DNA of 11,924 nucleotides from Paracamarosporium sp. OC-R06-R3 (Eukaryota > Ascomycota > Dothideomycetes > Pleosporales > Didymosphaeriaceae). Both the position numbers and the translations under genes were made by a program. The notes below the pieces were generated by a model that had not been told where the DNA came from, ran no database searches, and was given only the letters and a program-made list of their open reading frames with translations. The DNA lies in NCBI GenBank assembly GCA_019828545.1, contig JACVRA010000338.1, positions 10,698-22,621 of the forward strand, written 5' to 3'. Positions 8,711 through 11,924 of the stretch are shown piece by piece (positions within the stretch are counted from its first letter, which is position 1; every line of letters starts with the position of its first letter).

Positions 8711-9204
8711 TAGAGTCTAATAGAGATGATCCTATGTCGAGAGCTGTGCAGGTTTATGCTTGAAATTATCATAGCGAGCCGACAAGATGCTGAGAGCTCA
8801 GACACAGCTGAAAAGGTGACATCAGCCACAAGTCACGGGATCAGATGACATAAGCCACCTCGGCGGGGCAAGCCAACTGCGTGGGCTCACTGTACTGATT
8901 GGTGTCTATGGCTGTGCATTTGCTTGCTTCCTAGTCGGTCGCAAGATAGCCTGCGCAATGGACCAGTGCCGTGTGCAAGGCTTCCAATGGCGATCGAGAG
9001 CCCTCTACTCGCCAGCAAGGCTGCGCCACGATGCAGCCTGGTGGGCAGCGCGTGCAAACACTCCTTTGCTCATCTTACCACCCGTCGCTCTTCAACGCCT
9101 GCTTCGGTTCCGTCGATCTTTAAGTGCCTTTCGCCGGCATATCGAACGAACCGAACGACCCACGCAAGTCGCGCGTGTCCTGAGATCGCGCCCGGTGCGC
9201 AGCC
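8711..9204 (+). promoter_or_regulatory. Upstream region of the HET-NLR gene
   Basis: These 494 bp lie between the transposase stop and the NLR start codon. The left ~150 bp probably still belongs to the transposon. The rest has normal composition and would hold the promoter and 5' UTR. CCAAT occurs at 8984-8988, and ATTGG (the same box inverted) at 8898-8902. A pyrimidine-rich run covers about 9061-9121, as is common before fungal transcription starts. There is no convincing TATA box. Overlapping open frames at about 8924-9275 lack any recognisable protein. Confidence 0.4.
8816..8858. repeat. Paired 14-bp direct repeat downstream of the transposase
   Basis: GTGACATCAGCCAC (8816-8829) and ATGACATAAGCCAC (8845-8858) match at 12 of 14 bases and start 29 bp apart. 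The site is about 100 bp past the transposase stop, where the 3' terminal repeat of a pogo-type element is expected. No inverted partner is present, since the element's 5' end is missing. The assignment as a terminal repeat is inference. Confidence 0.4.
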
Positions 9205-11924
9205 ATGGCTTTCTTACGCCTCTTGGAGCGCAAACCAGACGGGGCCATCGTCTTCCGCGAAATGACCAGCGGTAATGTTCCTGCCTACGCAATACTCTCT
9301 CATACCTGGGAGAAGGAGGAGGTCCTCTTCCAGGATATAGAAGCGAACGCAGACATGAGCAAGACCGCCAACAAGGCTGGATGGAAGAAGATAGAGTTCT
9401 GCGCGAAGCAGGCCGCAGCTGATGGACTGCAATACTTCTGGATAGACACCTGCTGTATTGATAAGAAGAATGCGGTCGAACTTGGCGCGGCGATCAACTC
9501 TATGTTCCGGTGGTATCAGAACGCCGCGCGCTGCTACGTCTACCTTGCGGATGTCTCTAAACAGGAGGGCGCGGATAGCGAAAGGGCATGGAAAGAGGCT
9601 TTTGTATCAAGCAGATGGTTCACTCGGGGCTGGACGCTTCAGGAGTTGACCGCACCGAGGCTGGTTGAGTTCTTCAGCGTAGAGGGGCAGCCACTTGGGA
9701 CCAAACTGTCGCTTGCGGCTGAGATATGCGAGATCTCGGGCATTCCCGAAAAAGCTCTCCAGGGTGATGTGCTTTCGAATTTTAGCATCAGAGAGCGGAG
9801 GTCTTGGGCCGAGCGCCGCGTTACTACAATCGAAGAGGACGGGGCGTACTGTTTGATCGGCATCTGCGGTGTCGCCATGGTGCTCAACTACGGAGAGGGA
9901 CGGGAACATGCTTTTCGACGGCTGGAGAAGGAAATCCACATGTTATACAAAGGTAGACTTCTGCATAGACGCACAGAATGAAGCGACGGCGCTAACTAGG
10001 CTAGGTATGGACGTCGAGCAATATACTGTCAGGTTCAATCTTGGCTCGTTTCCGGAAGCCGCACAATTTGTGGCCAGAGAGCAGGAGCTGTCGAAGATGC
10101 ACGAGCTGCTCTACGGCCACAGCAGCCGAGTGGCAGTCGTCCTTCACGGCTTGGGAGGGATAGGAAAGACTCAGCTGGCAGTCGAATACGTCAGACGGCA
10201 TAAAGAGAAGCACACGGCGATCTTCTGGCTAAATGCGAATGATGAGGATTCCCTCCGGCTTAGCTTCCGCGGCATCGCACAGCAAGTCCTACGATCTCAT
10301 CCTTCGACTAGAGTGCTCGAAAGCGTAGACTTAGACGGCAATCTCAATCGGGTGGTTGATGCAGTGAAGGCCTGGCTCGATCTCCAGGGAAATGCACGTT
10401 GGCTCTTAATTTACGACAATTACGATAACCCTCGAGTTTCGAATAAATCCGACCATTTGACAGTAGACCTACGTCAATATCTGCCGGAAAGCGACCAGGG
10501 ATCGATTATCATCACGACGCGCTCAGCGAGAGTCACTCAAGGTCGACGTCTCCATATTCAGAAACTGACAGGCCTAGAAGACGGCCTCAAGATCTTGGCG
10601 AACACGTCTGGAAGGGAAGGTATCACAAACGGTGTGTTCGAACAATAAGAACATAGGAAATCGAGCTAACAGGACAGATTCCGGTGCAAGAGAACTCGTC
10701 TCAAAGCTTGATGGCCTACCTCTGGCTCTTGCTACGGCTGGGACGTACCTCGAACACGTGACCGACAGCTTCGCGGAGTATCTCCGGCTGTACGAGGCAT
10801 CATGGGCAGACCTCCAGGCAAGAAGTCCAACGCTAAGCTCATACGAAGACCGGTCGCTATACACAACATGGCAGGTCACGTTTGATCTAATACGAAAGCA
10901 GAATTCGGCGTCGGCCCAGCTGCTCAAGCTGTGGGCCTATTTCGATAAGCAAGACGTGTGGTTTGAACTACTTCAACACGCACACTCTGCAGACGATGAG
11001 TGGATACAGAAGCTCGCTAGTAACAAAGTAAGCTTTAATGAGGCGGTTCGATTGCTTTGCGAATACGGCCTAGCTCACCCCGAGCCTTCCCTGGGCCAAC
11101 CGTCTGGGTCCGCAGGGTACGGAGTGCATAGCTGTGTGCACTCATGGACGATATCTGTCCTGAACGGCGAGTGGGACAACGGCCTCGCGCGGCTAGCTCT
11201 GACTTGTGTCGCATCTGAAGTCCCTACTACGGATAGAGACAATTGGTGGCTCCTCCAGCAAAGGCTCCTTCAACATGTGGCAAGACATAGATGGTTTATC
11301 AAGAACGATAATATGGATATTGGGGGAATGGAATGGGCATTGCACAAACTAGGCTTGTTTTACGCCGCCCAAGGCAAGCTAGCAGAGGCAGAGGCCATGT
11401 ATATTCGAGCGCTGCAAGGCCGTGAGGAGGCACTCGGACCAAAGCACACGTCGACCCTTGATACGGTCAACAACCTAGGCAACCTCTACGCCAACCAAGG
11501 CAAGTTGGCAGAGGCAAAGGCCATGTACAGCCGGGCGCTGCAAGGCTACGAGGAGGCACTCGGACCAAAGCACACATCGACCCTTAACACGGTTGGCAAC
11601 CTAGGCAACCTCTACGCCAACCAAGGCAAGTTGGCAGAGGCAGAGGCCATGTACAGCCGGGCGCTGCAAGGCAAAGAGGAGGCACTCGGACCAAAGCACA
11701 CATCGACCCTTGATACGGTCAACAACCTAGGCATCCTCTACAAGGACCAAGGCAAGCTGGCAGAGGCAGAGGCCATGTATATTCGAGCGTTGCAAGGCCG
11801 TGAGGAGGCACTCGGACTAAAGCACACATCGACCCTTAACACGGTTGGCAACCTAGGCAACCTCTACGCCAACCAAGGCAAGTTGGCAGAGGCAGAGGCC
11901 ATGTACAGCCGGGCGCTGCAAGGC
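9205..11924 (+). CDS. HET / NB-ARC / TPR NLR protein (3' end outside window)
   Basis: A fungal NLR of the heterokaryon-incompatibility type: the HET domain is thought to trigger cell death, NB-ARC is the ATP/GTP switch, and the TPRs sense a ligand. The inferred CDS is join(9205..9952, 10005..10631, 10678..>11924), at least 874 residues. HET: YAILSHTW (28-35), WIDTCCID (79-86), SRWFTRGWTLQEL (136-148), YGEG (229-232). NB-ARC: Walker A GLGGIGKT (298-305), Walker B-like WLLIYDNYD (382-390), sensor GSIIITTR (415-422), GLPLA (471-475). A winged-helix-like region follows, with the MHD-like VHSCVHSW (608-615). 42-residue TPRs run from residue 681 to the window end. The ATG has a strong context (G at -3, G at +4). 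All key motifs are intact, unlike the neighbouring relics. Regulation is not visible. Residue numbers after 458 would fall by 4 if the other intron 2 donor is used. Confidence 0.93.
9953..10004 (+). other. Intron 1 of the NLR gene (52 bp)
   Basis: Donor GTAGAC, branch-site CTAAC at 9992-9996, acceptor TAG at 10002-10004. It is the only acceptor of sensible length that joins the HET frame (phase 1) to the NB-ARC frame: the split codon GGT (Gly) is followed by MDVEQYTVRF. Without splicing, HET ends after eight extra residues at a TGA, 9979-9981. Confidence 0.85.
10632..10677 (+). other. Intron 2 of the NLR gene (46 bp; alternative donor at 10620)
   Basis: The branch site is CTAAC at 10666-10670 and the acceptor CAG at 10675-10677. 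Two donors are in phase: GTGTGT at 10632 (46 bp) and GTATCA at 10620 (58 bp). I prefer 10632, because it gives TSGREGITNDSGAREL, which has the spacing I expect between the TSGR and GLPLA motifs of this family. An unspliced transcript meets TAA at 10646-10648. Confidence 0.7.
11343..11924 (+). repeat. Tandem TPR array, 126-bp units, 4.6 copies in window
   Basis: Units start at 11343, 11469, 11595, 11721 and 11847, exactly 126 bp (42 residues) apart; the last is cut at 78 bp. Each has the kinesin-light-chain-like TPR pattern: LG-LY--QGKLAEAEAMY at the start, RALQG in the middle, EEALG-KHTSTL at the end. Units 11469 and 11595 differ at about 8 of 126 bases. The partial unit at 11847 is identical to the first 78 bases of unit 11595. 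Variable residues are few (N/G at 1, AN/KD/AA at the loop, S/I, Y/K/R, D/N). Such homogeneity points to recent duplication or gene conversion. Confidence 0.95.

Noticed and set aside
8924..9275. Two overlapping + strand frames of 105 and 113 residues before the NLR
   Set aside because: They overlap each other and the NLR start, are Arg/Ser/Ala-rich as expected of GC-rich non-coding DNA, and show no domain.
9869..10648. NB-ARC part as a separate gene starting at ATG 9869
   Set aside because: Its first ~45 residues overlap the HET coding end out of frame. A 52-bp intron with CTAAC and TAG joins HET to NB-ARC in frame, and HET-NB-ARC-TPR is a known architecture.
10574..10927. Minus-strand frame of 117 residues
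   Set aside because: It lies antisense to conserved NB-ARC/winged-helix coding sequence and has no recognisable motif.
11343..11924. CRISPR-like or minisatellite array
   Set aside because: The units are contiguous, without spacers, exactly 42 codons long and encode TPR motifs in the NLR frame.

Overview
The window looks like chromosomal DNA of a filamentous ascomycete (Pezizomycotina). Three things point there: short spliceosomal introns of 52 and about 46 bp with CTAAC branch sites, a HET-domain NLR gene, and transposon relics carrying the signature of repeat-induced point mutation (RIP: CpA to TpA on either strand). A dothideomycete-like source is possible from the style of the transposase and Gypsy relics, but this is a guess.

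Layout. Positions 1-270 hold a GC-mixed fragment with a 42-bp palindrome and a degenerate tRNA-Val-like segment. From about 275 to 2668 lies the 3' part of a Ty3/Gypsy chromovirus, element A, on the + strand: RNase H, integrase, chromodomain, polypurine tract and 3' LTR (2391-2668). The LTR abuts the reverse transcriptase of a second, unrelated Gypsy element, B (2669 to about 5423, + strand), so A is inserted inside B. B is saturated with RIP: I find no CpA or TpG from 2669 to 4084, yet its pol frame stays open to alignment with no frameshift. Positions 5424-6400 are AT-rich and unassigned, with a weak coding-like frame and one strong hairpin. From about 6640 to 7855 lies the 5' end of a minus-strand Ty1/Copia element (gag plus a probable 5' LTR). 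Its gag is interrupted by a solo LTR of element A's family (7069-7348) with a 5-bp target duplication CTAGT. The Copia LTR ends inside a pogo/Fot1-like DDE transposase relic (7856-8710).

Near 7.7 kb the AT-rich, TpA-dominated compartment gives way to DNA of normal composition. After a 494-bp upstream region, the one apparently intact gene begins at 9205. It encodes a HET - NB-ARC - TPR protein, a fungal NLR of the heterokaryon-incompatibility/innate-immunity type. Three exons are inferred, and the gene runs off the window at 11924 inside a tandem array of 126-bp TPR units that are almost identical to each other.

Biological reading: a repeat-trap or subtelomere-like TE compartment with at least four nested insertions, silenced by RIP, directly next to a repeat-bearing NLR locus. 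Nothing here is clearly a new system. The best leads are the NLR repeat array with its two-unit higher-order period, the sparing of LTRs from RIP, and the unassigned 5.4-6.4 kb stretch.
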